From: a virus
DNA length: 30,146 nt
Direction: 5' to 3' (one strand)
Virus record (IMG/VR): IMGVR_UViG_3300015371_000131
Span: 1-30,146 of that record
Of the stretch, positions 1-8,026 are shown piece after piece. Both the position numbers and the translations under genes were made by a program. Position 1 is the stretch's first letter; each line of letters begins with the position of its first letter. Below the pieces are notes generated by a model, which was not told the DNA's origin, ran no database searches, and was given only the letters and a program-made list of their open reading frames with translations.

Positions 1-3000
1 CTAGCGGCTGCAAATACCCGCCCTGCGTCTTGCGCTGCCCCGTCACTAGCTGCCCGAGGGTGTGTACGTAACCGCCCAGGCCGCGCGTCGGGTCGATGCG
101 CGTGTTGCCAAACTTGATCTTGCCCCAATTGCTTGAGCGCCAGTCCCACTCCGTCTCGCCCCCCATGACCTTAGCGAGTTTATAAATCGGGGCCATGACG
201 GCGACCACACCGACGGCATCGCGGAGCATCTGTTTACGCAGGAAGGGGGATGCCGTGACGGCCTTTACGGGCATCCCTAAGATACGGAGGCTGCTCGCCT
301 GGAAGCGGGGGGAGAAGATAAGCTGAGCCAGATGGCTCGGTGTCTTCCCCTCCTCCAACCCCTTGGGCAGCCTGCCGCGCCCGGTCATGGTGTTGATGTA
401 GTCCGCTATCTCCTGGTAGGCTTCCGGGTACACCTCGGGAGTGATGCCCTGCTTCTGCAAACTCGCCGCCATGTTGTCGAAGGTGTCGGCCCGGAGCCGG
501 TTGAGATAAGTGGCGTACGTCCGTTCGCTGTTCTCGACGCCCTTGGCGACGGCGCGGGTGAGCGGGTTGTCTACGATTATCTTCGCGTTCTTGGGCAAGT
601 CTTTGTACAGCGGCTTCTCGGCAAGCTGGCTGACGACGTTCGACATATAGTTCTCTTCGCGTGCCGTGAGGTCAACCGTCGCACCGCCGACTTCCGTGAG
701 AGAGAGTTTCGATTGGCGGTAGAGTTCGGCGTTCGGGCGCGTGTGTATCTCCTCCATCACGTCGTTCGCGGCCTTCTTGAAGCCCTCGGTTCGATGCTCC
801 TGCCCTGCCAGCGCGGCGGCACCGTCCACGAAGTCGTTGAACCAGACCTTCAACATCGGTTTCCACGCCTGCCACCACTCTTTTCTGCTGATGAAGGCTT
901 TGCCCTGCCGACCGGGGGCCGATATGTCAAAGCTCGTCCACAAACTGCGTATGATACCTTGCGCCTCACGCGCGTAGTCCCATAAACCCGGCTTGTGCAG
1001 GTCCTTGATGATCTGTGCGTACTTCTTCTGCCGATCAGGGTCGTCCTTGGCGATTTGCCGTATCTTATCAGCGGCGATCTTGGCTTTCTCCGGAGAAAGT
1101 ACAGCGGTGGCCTGCTTGAGCGCCTGCGCCCGGTAGTCCTTCTCAAAGGTCACACGCTTGCTGGCGTGTTCGTACATCTTCTCCCAGGCGGCTTTCAGGT
1201 CGTCGGCGGCTATCTTTTTGCCGACGGCGTTGTTCATCTCTATGACCCAATCGTTGAACTTCTTGAAGCCGGACTGATAGATGTATCCCCCTACTTCCGT
1301 CAGCATCGGGACCGTCTTGGGGTCGCGGTACTCGCCCTTGATACCGAATTGCCCCGGCGATTTGTACGTCTTGGCGAGTCGCTGGCGTACGGCCTCGCTC
1401 CGGTCAGGGAGGAAGATTTGCTTGCGGCTCTCGCCGGGTCCCATCTCGGCAGCGGCGCTCGTTTGTTTTGCAGGCGTCGTCTTAGGCGTCTCGGCGGCCT
1501 GGCCGGTCATGGGGACGGGCGGCTTGCCCGTGGGCGACTCCATCTCCTGCGGCTTCATCAGCGGGGGCTGCATCGCGGGGCGTGTCTGCGGGTTCTCTGC
1601 CGCCCGCCCGGTCATGGAGATGGGTTCGGCTTCGGGGGCAGAGAGCAGAGAACTTTGCACGGCGGGTCGGTTGGAGGGCTTGGGCAGCGCCGCCGTCATG
1701 CCCGGCGTCGGCTGCGTATACAGTTCCTTAGGGCCGAGCAGACTCATTGCACGCGCGTGCAATGTCCTTGGTTCGGCGGCGGCTCTGCCGGTCATGGCCT
1801 TAGGTGCCGCCGCGCCCGTCGTGGGAACCAGTTCGCCCATCGTGGGGGTGAGCGCCTGCGTCGTGCGCGGGGTTGCGGTGGCACGTCCGCGCGGGGTCGG
1901 GAACTCCTCTGCCGTCGTCGCGTGCGGCGCAGGGACCTCGGGACGGGTCACAAACTTCTTCGTCTCGGCGGGCGTCGTCTTGGCTGTGCCTAAGTCAATC
2001 GCCGTGGCACGCTCAATCTTCCTGCCCGTCCCTTCCCACCCCTGCCGCAGAGCCTCGTCCACAAAGGATTCCGGTGCCCCCTCAAACATCTTCTGGAAGA
2101 AGGGCTTGGCCTGGTAGGTGAACTCCGCAAAGCTGTGAACGCCCGCCTTGATGAGTTCGCGTGCGGCCTCGGTGATCCCCTCGACGAGTTCGTTGTCCAC
2201 GATGCCAGATTGTAGCTGACCGAAGCCCTTGCCCTTCTGGTTCTCCCAGCCGCGCTTCATCTTCTCGACGGCGGCAGAGAAACGGGCGCTGCGCTTCTCG
2301 TCCTGCGCAATGATTTGCAGAGGCGTCCGCGCCTTCTTCGGTGTCATAGAAGGCTTGGGGACTTTAGGCGCTTCGGGTACGCCCTCAAAGGCGTACGTCT
2401 CACCGACGGCGCTGGTAGCCTTGGGGCGCTTGACCCTGCCACCTTTCGCAATCTCCGGGGCCGGGGAGGTAGATGGCGCAAAACCCTCCCCGGCCCCTTC
2501 AATGGGAACCCCTGCGCGGGTTACGCCCGGTGCAGTGCCCGCCTCTCCGGGACGAGGTGAGCTTGTGGTTCCCAGGTTTTCTACCGCGCGCGTTGCCGTG
2601 TCCTTGGGAGCACGACGGGCGATAGAAGCTAAAGAGACGCCGCCGGGGGCCGTCGGCGCGGGAGCGGCGCGGGCTATCTCGGTAGCCCCCACGGGCGTCT
2701 CGGGTCCGCGCATGGCGGGGAACAGATTGTTCAGGGCAATCGCGCTGTCGGTCGTGCTGTGCGAGAGTTTATCAATGTACTGCAAATACTGCATCGCCCG
2801 ACCGAGCGCGGTACGGTTCCCGGCACTCTGCTGATTCAGCACTTCCAATATTCTTGAGGAGCGCAAGAACTCCAGACGGTTCTCCGGGGTGTCGCTGCCC
2901 TTGAGCGCCTTCTCGGCGGCGATGGTGCGCTCTCCCCAAATGTCCCGCTGATGCTCCAGAAACGCGGTGAGGACTTCGGGGGAGATGCCGAGCTTTTGCA

Positions 3001-6000
3001 GTTCGGACATGCGCTTCTCACCCAGCGTGTCGTACAGCATCGTGGCCTGCTCCGCCGTCACCTTAACCGGCTTAACGGGGACGCCGCCACGCGCCTCCGT
3101 TAGCTGCCCCTCCTTCGCAAGCTGTACGATGCCGTCGTACAGCTTGTCGCCCAGCGCGGCGTCAGTACGATAGTTCTCGCTGTGGTAGTCCGGCATCGCG
3201 TCTTCGATATCGACGGGCACAGGGGGCGGCTTCTCCCCCGCCGCCTCCAGGGATGGCTTGACGACATCCTTATAATGCTGCTTGGCGGCACGCCACAAAT
3301 GGGTGATGTAGGGTTCGACTTCGTTGGCGTACCGGCTGCCGAACTCCTTGTGCATGGCGTCCACAAAGTCCGCAAAGTTGAGTGCGCCCTTGGATATCTT
3401 GATAGCGCCGAGCTTCGCCATGTCACCGATAGCGCCGACGACGTGTTCCGCCGTGCCCTCAATAGAGAAGAGTTGACCCCCGGCCCGCTTTGCACGCGCG
3501 TGCAACGACTCCTTTGCCGCCTGCTCCTGCGCGTCCAGGTTCTCGCGTATCTGTTGCCGCCTCGCCTTAGGCGTTTCCCCCGCACTTTCCGCAGGCTTGA
3601 AGGTGTCAAACCTCTCGTTTATCTCTGATAGGGGTCTACCTACCCTACTGCCGGGGGCTGTATACCGTTCGTCAACCGGTTTCACGTTGACGTTATCTCC
3701 CCGCAGGCTCGTCACCTCGTAGCTCGGAACGCTAGCGCCCTTGGGGTAGAGCAGGTCCCCCTTCGCCAGCTTCGTGTCTATGGCGGCGATGCGCTCCTTG
3801 CCGGGTTCAAAGGCTTCCGCCGCCGCCGCCTTAACCCTATAGGACGCGTGCTTTTCGGCGGCAAGATTCTGCTCTGCGGTGCGCTGCGTGCTGCTGACCT
3901 TGTACGCCCCCTCGGCCTCCCGCGCGAGTTCCGCGCCGACCGTCTCGCGCAGTTTGCGGGTGTCCTCTGCGGAGATGGTAAGCGATGCCATGCGCCGCTC
4001 TCTGGTTTGCGCCTCCGGCTTCGGCGTCTCCGCTTCTTTTGCACGCGCGGGCAAAGGCTTGGGGGTAGGGGCAGGCTCAGGTGTGACTTCTTTGGGCGTC
4101 GGAGCAGGTTCCTGGTCGAAGTTCAGGACCGTCTGCGGCTGCCTGCCCTCCTCGCTCATGCCGACCTTGTGGGCCTGGTCGATGACTTCCAGTTTCGTGC
4201 GAGGTTCGTTGAGCAGCTTGCTCTCAGCATCCCTAAGCGCGATACGCGCATAGTTCTCAAGGAACTGCGACACGCGGGCGTCGGAGCCAACGGTGTAGAA
4301 CTTCTCATTCTCGGCCAGAAAGCTATCCGAGAAGAGGTTAATCAGCGCCTTGGCTTCGGGGGTCAGGGGCTTGGCCTCCTCCCCGAACATCTCCGTCTGT
4401 GCCAACAGGGCGCGGACGTTCTGCTTCGCCTTCCCCACCTGCTGCTTGACGCGCGAGAGGGTCGTGATGGCCTGCTCAATGTCGGGGGCGATGTTGTACG
4501 CGGGGGCGCTCTCCTTGACCTTTGCAAGCGCGGGACTCTGCCGCATCGTGCCGCTGCTGGCGTTCTTAACACCGGGGTACTCCCCCTCGGTGGCAAGATT
4601 GTTGATGAAGTTCGGGTCCTCAAAGGTGTACGCCATCATGGCGTTGCGTATCCGGTCGGCCCCCGCCTGCGTGAGTTTGCCGGTCTGTTGATTAAAGAAG
4701 CTCGGCATCTCGGAAGAGGAGAAGGCTTGCCGACCGGTATCCACGTCTTTACCTAAGAAGAAGGCTTCCCTAAAAGGTCGGTTCGCCTGTGCCCCGAAGC
4801 CGCCGCCCGGCTCTATCTCCAGCCTGCCCAGCGCCCCGGTCTGTGTCAAGAGGCGCATATCCCTGCCCGCGAGTTCGCCGGGGTCCTGTGCCATCTGCGG
4901 GTCACGGTTCATCTCCTCCGCGAGACGCTGCCGCTCCTCTATCGACAAGTCACCGATGCGCTCCCGGACGAGTACCGGGTTCTTCACGCCCTCGGGAACC
5001 TCAACGCCGTGCTGCTGCGCGAAGTCCTGCACGAACTGACGGTAGGCTTGCGCTTTTTCCGCCATGTGCGTGTTGCTTTGTTCTAGATTATAGATATTGC
5101 GCAGGGCAATAGTACGCCCGTTCCCCGCCTCCACCAGTTTGTCACTGCCGATGATGGGTGCACCGCTGCCCGCCTCGGGGGAAACCCCCAGGCGTTCCGG
5201 GTTGAGTTCGTTGCTGATGTTATAGACCTGCGCATGACTCGCGTTGCTCATGGTCCGGTTCCGGGGCTGTAGCTTCTTGGCATACTCCTTGTTGGGGGTC
5301 ATATTGCGGTTGTGCGAGGTGACAAGCTCGCTCTCGTCCACCACGCGGTAATTGAAATGCACGGGTTCGTTGCGCGGCGTGTAGGTCACGCCCGTCGCTT
5401 TGCCCGCGCGTGCAACGGGGGCGGCTTGCTCCGAAGGGGGAGTAGTGGGAGTAGGGGCAGGCTCCTGGTACTGCGGCACGCTCTCCCGGTCCACCCGGCG
5501 CAGTTCGTCGTTAATCTCCGAATAGATTCTAAAGGGGGCGGGCGGGTTGAGCTTACCGTACTGGTTGCGACCGGCATAAATCTTGGCACGGCTGACGAGA
5601 TAATCGTCTGCCGCCTTCTTGCCGACACGGCTAACCAAGTTCTTATAGGCGTCGTAGGCCCGCTGCTCCTCGTTGACGTGCGCCTGCGCGCTCGTCTCTA
5701 TCTCACTCGCGTTTACCTCTGCCGCCGTACGCCGCTTCGCCTGCTGCCCCTCATAGAACAAGCCCTGCCGCTCGGCTATCTGCCCCGTCTTCTTCTCTGC
5801 CTGCTTGTCCAACCACTCCTGCGTGACGGGGCGAACCTCTATGTCGTACGTGCGACCGGGGAACACCTTGTCCACGAAGGTCTGTAAGGCAGGGGAACGG
5901 AGCGCTCGCGCCCGCGCCTCTATCTGCGTAGGCATCCTCGCCCCCTCACCCGTGTGGGTCAGGTTGGTGTAGTCCTCAAGGATGCTGTTCTTTAGGTCGT

Positions 6001-8014
6001 CCCACTTAACGCGCACCTTGCCCGAGGCGTCCACGTTCTGCACGACGCCCGAGCGACCGGCGGGTCCCGCCACAGGGTCCCCCTTGCGGAAGAGTCTCTG
6101 TGCCGGGTTCCCGGTGTCGAAGTGCTGCTTCAACTGCCAGTCATAGTTAATATCGGGGATGGGTTCTTCCGTTGCACGCGCGTGCAACGGGCGTCCTTCT
6201 ACTTGCCCCGCTTGTGTCCCATGAAGGGCGACGGGCTGCGCCTCCCCTGCGACATTGGGCGCACCCTCTCCGGTAGGGCCTTGAACCCGCCCGGTCGGGC
6301 CTTGGTCGCCCGGCTCCACTCCGAGCAATCCCACGTTCCCGCCTGCCCCCTGGCTTGCTTGGCGTAGCAAGCCCTCTGTTGACTCTTCGATTGGAACGGC
6401 ATTTGCTCCCTCACTTTCTGGTATCGCGTATGGTGACGTTGGTTCCAGGATATCGATGCCCTGGTCGGGGGCACCCGGCGTCTCTACGCTGGTAGTAGAA
6501 AAATCTATAGGACTAGTAGACACTTGACCTGCGATAGCGTTTTCGTTCCCTGGAGCCAAAAGGCCCGGAGGTATACCTACCCCACCCGAGGGGCCAGCGC
6601 CCGTCTCCGGGGCAGCTAAAGTACTTGAGCGGGCATTGTAGACAGGGGCCGGGACGGTCGGAGAGGCGGGTTGGGGGCCTAGTTCTGGCTGTGTGAAGAG
6701 GGGATTTTGCTCCCCCGCGAGACCGGCCAGGTCAAGGTCTTCCCGCTGCCTCTGGCGTGCCGCTTGCTGTAAAGTGCGGCGGTACGCGCGGTCCCTCGCC
6801 ATCTGGTTCAGGGTCACGTCGGAGTACCCCTGACGGCCTATAAAGTCCTGACGGCGCGTGCCTCGGGTTAGCTCCGGTCGCATGGGCTGCACGCCCGGCG
6901 CGGCGGGTCCGACCGTCCGTACCATCGCCTCCGGTATTGCACGCGCGTGCATTCCCGGTCTCACGTCGGTAAAGAGACCTTCCGGCACTCCCGCCGCGTG
7001 TGCCCCGATCCTGCCCCCCGTCCGGATAAAGGCTTGCGCGCCCGCCACGTCCGCGAGACTCCTGCCGATATCGGCACGGAAACCGCCCGGTGCCAGTCTG
7101 CCGGTCCCGACGCCCTCTACGGGAACCGTGCCGCGCCCGTAGCGGGCACCCGCGCCGACGCGCGTATGTAAACCACCCAGTACCAGGGGGGCCACGTCTT
7201 GCGCGAGGGTTCCCACCGGGTCCGTCGCGAGTTTCCTCTGCCAATCCTCTTTAAGCTGTCGGGGGTCACTCTCCCGCGCGCCCTCCATGCCCAGGTTTGC
7301 AGCGTATTCGGAGGAGAGATTCGGGTCGTTTGCCGCCGCCATCTTGGCGCGTCCCACGGCTGCCTGTTTAACGACACTGCCAAAGGGCAAAAGGCCCGAC
7401 GCCGTTTCGGCAAGCCGCATCTGCGCGTCGGGGTCGCCCGCGATCACACCGGGCACGTTCGCCGCCACGTCCCACGCACCGCCGACGAGACCCGCCGCCG
7501 CGCCGACGGGCAGATTGCCGATGCCAGCGGCGATATCCTCGGCACCCGTCTTCTTGGCAGTGGTGAGGGGGCCATAGGGTTCCTGTGCGGGGGGCTGCCC
7601 TTCCGGGATTCGCTTCTGCGCCGCCACAAACTTGGGGGAGGGTACGGTGAGCTTTTGCGGGGGCCGCACGCCGACCGGCTGCCTTGCGGGCTTGGGCTGT
7701 GCCGCCTGACCGTACGCCGCGAACGCCGATTCGTCAAAGGTGCCAGGCTCTCGGGGCTTGTTCGCGCTCTGCCACGCCTTCGTGCCGTACACCGTGGGGT
7801 CGCTCTCTAACGTATCCCGGTAGCGCCCCGCGCGTTTGTACTGAAACGCTAAATCTATGTTTTCCAGCGTCGGCGTGTTGCCGGTCGGCACGCGCAGGTC
7901 GATCTCGTCCCCCGTGCGTGTATCGGTGACGGTGACGACATCGTTCTTACTCCCCTTCGCGCCCGGTTTGCGGGTGAGGGAGTATTCGGGCTGCGGCGTG
8001 CCTGCTTTACGCAT
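1..8014 (-). CDS. Giant phage polyvalent protein with ddrB/ParB-like domain (3' end beyond window)
   Basis: One open frame runs without a stop from ATG at 8014 to base 1, over 2,670 codons, and continues outside. The ATG follows an AGAGAAGAG-type ribosome site and an in-frame TAA, so the start is firm. Residues 1-600 are Pro/Gly/Ala-rich linker with a Gly/Ala hydrophobic patch near 158-192. An SH3/KOW-like strand-rich patch lies near 645-675. Residues about 885-1240 match the ddrB-ParB domain of polyvalent proteins: a SHN motif near the start, LQPRNR, and GNGRT at 964-968. Three divergent copies of a helical module follow near 1517-1578, 1938-1991 and 2235-2283, separated by disordered linkers. 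The C-terminal part ends with a FGN-TR-D pattern like large polyvalent-associated domain 38. Such proteins are thought to be packaged, injected and to counter host defences (family knowledge); that role here is inferred. The gene is last in the virion operon, behind the ejection genes. Confidence 0.88.
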   Translation of the reverse strand, partial: MRKAGTPQPEYSLTRKPGAKGSKNDVVTVTDTRTGDEIDLRVPTGNTPTLENIDLAFQYKRAGRYRDTLESDPTVYGTKAWQSANKPREPGTFDESAFAAYGQAAQPKPARQPVGVRPPQKLTVPSPKFVAAQKRIPEGQPPAQEPYGPLTTAKKTGAEDIAAGIGNLPVGAAAGLVGGAWDVAANVPGVIAGDPDAQMRLAETASGLLPFGSVVKQAAVGRAKMAAANDPNLSSEYAANLGMEGARESDPRQLKEDWQRKLATDPVGTLAQDVAPLVLGGLHTRVGAGARYGRGTVPVEGVGTGRLAPGGFRADIGRSLADVAGAQAFIRTGGRIGAHAAGVPEGLFTDVRPGMHARAIPEAMVRTVGPAAPGVQPMRPELTRGTRRQDFIGRQGYSDVTLNQMARDRAYRRTLQQAARQRQREDLDLAGLAGEQNPLFTQPELGPQPASPTVPAPVYNARSSTLAAPETGAGPSGGVGIPPGLLAPGNENAIAGQVSTSPIDFSTTSVETPGAPDQGIDILEPTSPYAIPESEGANAVPIEESTEGLLRQASQGAGGNVGLLGVEPGDQGPTGRVQGPTGEGAPNVAGEAQPVALHGTQAGQVEGRPLHARATEEPIPDINYDWQLKQHFDTGNPAQRLFRKGDPVAGPAGRSGVVQNVDASGKVRVKWDDLKNSILEDYTNLTHTGEGARMPTQIEARARALRSPALQTFVDKVFPGRTYDIEVRPVTQEWLDKQAEKKTGQIAERQGLFYEGQQAKRRTAAEVNASEIETSAQAHVNEEQRAYDAYKNLVSRVGKKAADDYLVSRAKIYAGRNQYGKLNPPAPFRIYSEINDELRRVDRESVPQYQEPAPTPTTPPSEQAAPVARAGKATGVTYTPRNEPVHFNYRVVDESELVTSHNRNMTPNKEYAKKLQPRNRTMSNASHAQVYNISNELNPERLGVSPEAGSGAPIIGSDKLVEAGNGRTIALRNIYNLEQSNTHMAEKAQAYRQFVQDFAQQHGVEVPEGVKNPVLVRERIGDLSIEERQRLAEEMNRDPQMAQDPGELAGRDMRLLTQTGALGRLEIEPGGGFGAQANRPFREAFFLGKDVDTGRQAFSSSEMPSFFNQQTGKLTQAGADRIRNAMMAYTFEDPNFINNLATEGEYPGVKNASSGTMRQSPALAKVKESAPAYNIAPDIEQAITTLSRVKQQVGKAKQNVRALLAQTEMFGEEAKPLTPEAKALINLFSDSFLAENEKFYTVGSDARVSQFLENYARIALRDAESKLLNEPRTKLEVIDQAHKVGMSEEGRQPQTVLNFDQEPAPTPKEVTPEPAPTPKPLPARAKEAETPKPEAQTRERRMASLTISAEDTRKLRETVGAELAREAEGAYKVSSTQRTAEQNLAAEKHASYRVKAAAAEAFEPGKERIAAIDTKLAKGDLLYPKGASVPSYEVTSLRGDNVNVKPVDERYTAPGSRVGRPLSEINERFDTFKPAESAGETPKARRQQIRENLDAQEQAAKESLHARAKRAGGQLFSIEGTAEHVVGAIGDMAKLGAIKISKGALNFADFVDAMHKEFGSRYANEVEPYITHLWRAAKQHYKDVVKPSLEAAGEKPPPVPVDIEDAMPDYHSENYRTDAALGDKLYDGIVQLAKEGQLTEARGGVPVKPVKVTAEQATMLYDTLGEKRMSELQKLGISPEVLTAFLEHQRDIWGERTIAAEKALKGSDTPENRLEFLRSSRILEVLNQQSAGNRTALGRAMQYLQYIDKLSHSTTDSAIALNNLFPAMRGPETPVGATEIARAAPAPTAPGGVSLASIARRAPKDTATRAVENLGTTSSPRPGEAGTAPGVTRAGVPIEGAGEGFAPSTSPAPEIAKGGRVKRPKATSAVGETYAFEGVPEAPKVPKPSMTPKKARTPLQIIAQDEKRSARFSAAVEKMKRGWENQKGKGFGQLQSGIVDNELVEGITEAARELIKAGVHSFAEFTYQAKPFFQKMFEGAPESFVDEALRQGWEGTGRKIERATAIDLGTAKTTPAETKKFVTRPEVPAPHATTAEEFPTPRGRATATPRTTQALTPTMGELVPTTGAAAPKAMTGRAAAEPRTLHARAMSLLGPKELYTQPTPGMTAALPKPSNRPAVQSSLLSAPEAEPISMTGRAAENPQTRPAMQPPLMKPQEMESPTGKPPVPMTGQAAETPKTTPAKQTSAAAEMGPGESRKQIFLPDRSEAVRQRLAKTYKSPGQFGIKGEYRDPKTVPMLTEVGGYIYQSGFKKFNDWVIEMNNAVGKKIAADDLKAAWEKMYEHASKRVTFEKDYRAQALKQATAVLSPEKAKIAADKIRQIAKDDPDRQKKYAQIIKDLHKPGLWDYAREAQGIIRSLWTSFDISAPGRQGKAFISRKEWWQAWKPMLKVWFNDFVDGAAALAGQEHRTEGFKKAANDVMEEIHTRPNAELYRQSKLSLTEVGGATVDLTAREENYMSNVVSQLAEKPLYKDLPKNAKIIVDNPLTRAVAKGVENSERTYATYLNRLRADTFDNMAASLQKQGITPEVYPEAYQEIADYINTMTGRGRLPKGLEEGKTPSHLAQLIFSPRFQASSLRILGMPVKAVTASPFLRKQMLRDAVGVVAVMAPIYKLAKVMGGETEWDWRSSNWGKIKFGNTRIDPTRGLGGYVHTLGQLVTGQRKTQGGYLQPL
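1493..1797 (-). repeat. Degenerate MTG(R/Q)AAE linker repeats inside the polyvalent gene
   Basis: Four methionine-led units occur in a disordered linker, with Met codons at 1795, 1699, 1615 and 1510 (spacing 32, 28 and 35 residues). Three read MTGRAAAEP, MTGRAAENP and MTGQAAETP. The unit at 1699 is decayed (MTAALPKP). The DNA behind three of them shares CCGGTCATGG on the plus strand. One 16-bp palindrome (1747-1762) lies within the first unit. Confidence 0.6.
1747..1762. repeat. Iterated palindrome TTGCACGCGCGTGCAA (exact)
   Basis: In the polyvalent gene, read as LHARA in the MTG-repeat linker. Here the dyad extends two bases on each side. Confidence 0.9.
3490..3505. repeat. Iterated palindrome (exact)
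   Basis: In the polyvalent gene, read as LHARA in a charged linker just before the first helical repeat. Confidence 0.9.
4039..4054. repeat. Iterated palindrome (one mismatch)
   Basis: TTGCACGCGCGGGCAA on the plus strand, read as LPARA in a Pro-rich linker of the polyvalent gene. Confidence 0.75.
5400..5415. repeat. Iterated palindrome (one mismatch)
   Basis: Same base change as the 4039 copy, on the other strand. Read as ARAG, in the linker just before the ddrB-ParB domain; the exact palindrome would give Cys instead of Gly. Confidence 0.75.
6172..6187. repeat. Iterated palindrome (exact)
   Basis: In the polyvalent N-terminal linker, read as LHARA. The dyad extends three bases on each side, to 22 bp (6169-6190). 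Confidence 0.9.
6937..6952. repeat. Iterated palindrome (one mismatch at the edge)
   Basis: TTGCACGCGCGTGCAT on the plus strand, read as MHARA in the polyvalent N-terminal linker. Confidence 0.75.
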
Positions 8015-8026
8015 TATCTCTTCTCT

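Noticed and set aside
332-6367. Several long plus-strand open frames (for example 995-1993, 3848-4756, 5312-5887)
   Set aside because: They lie opposite the continuous polyvalent frame. Their translations are Arg/Leu/Gly-rich, they lack good ribosome sites and they match no family; they are shadows of GC-rich coding on the other strand.
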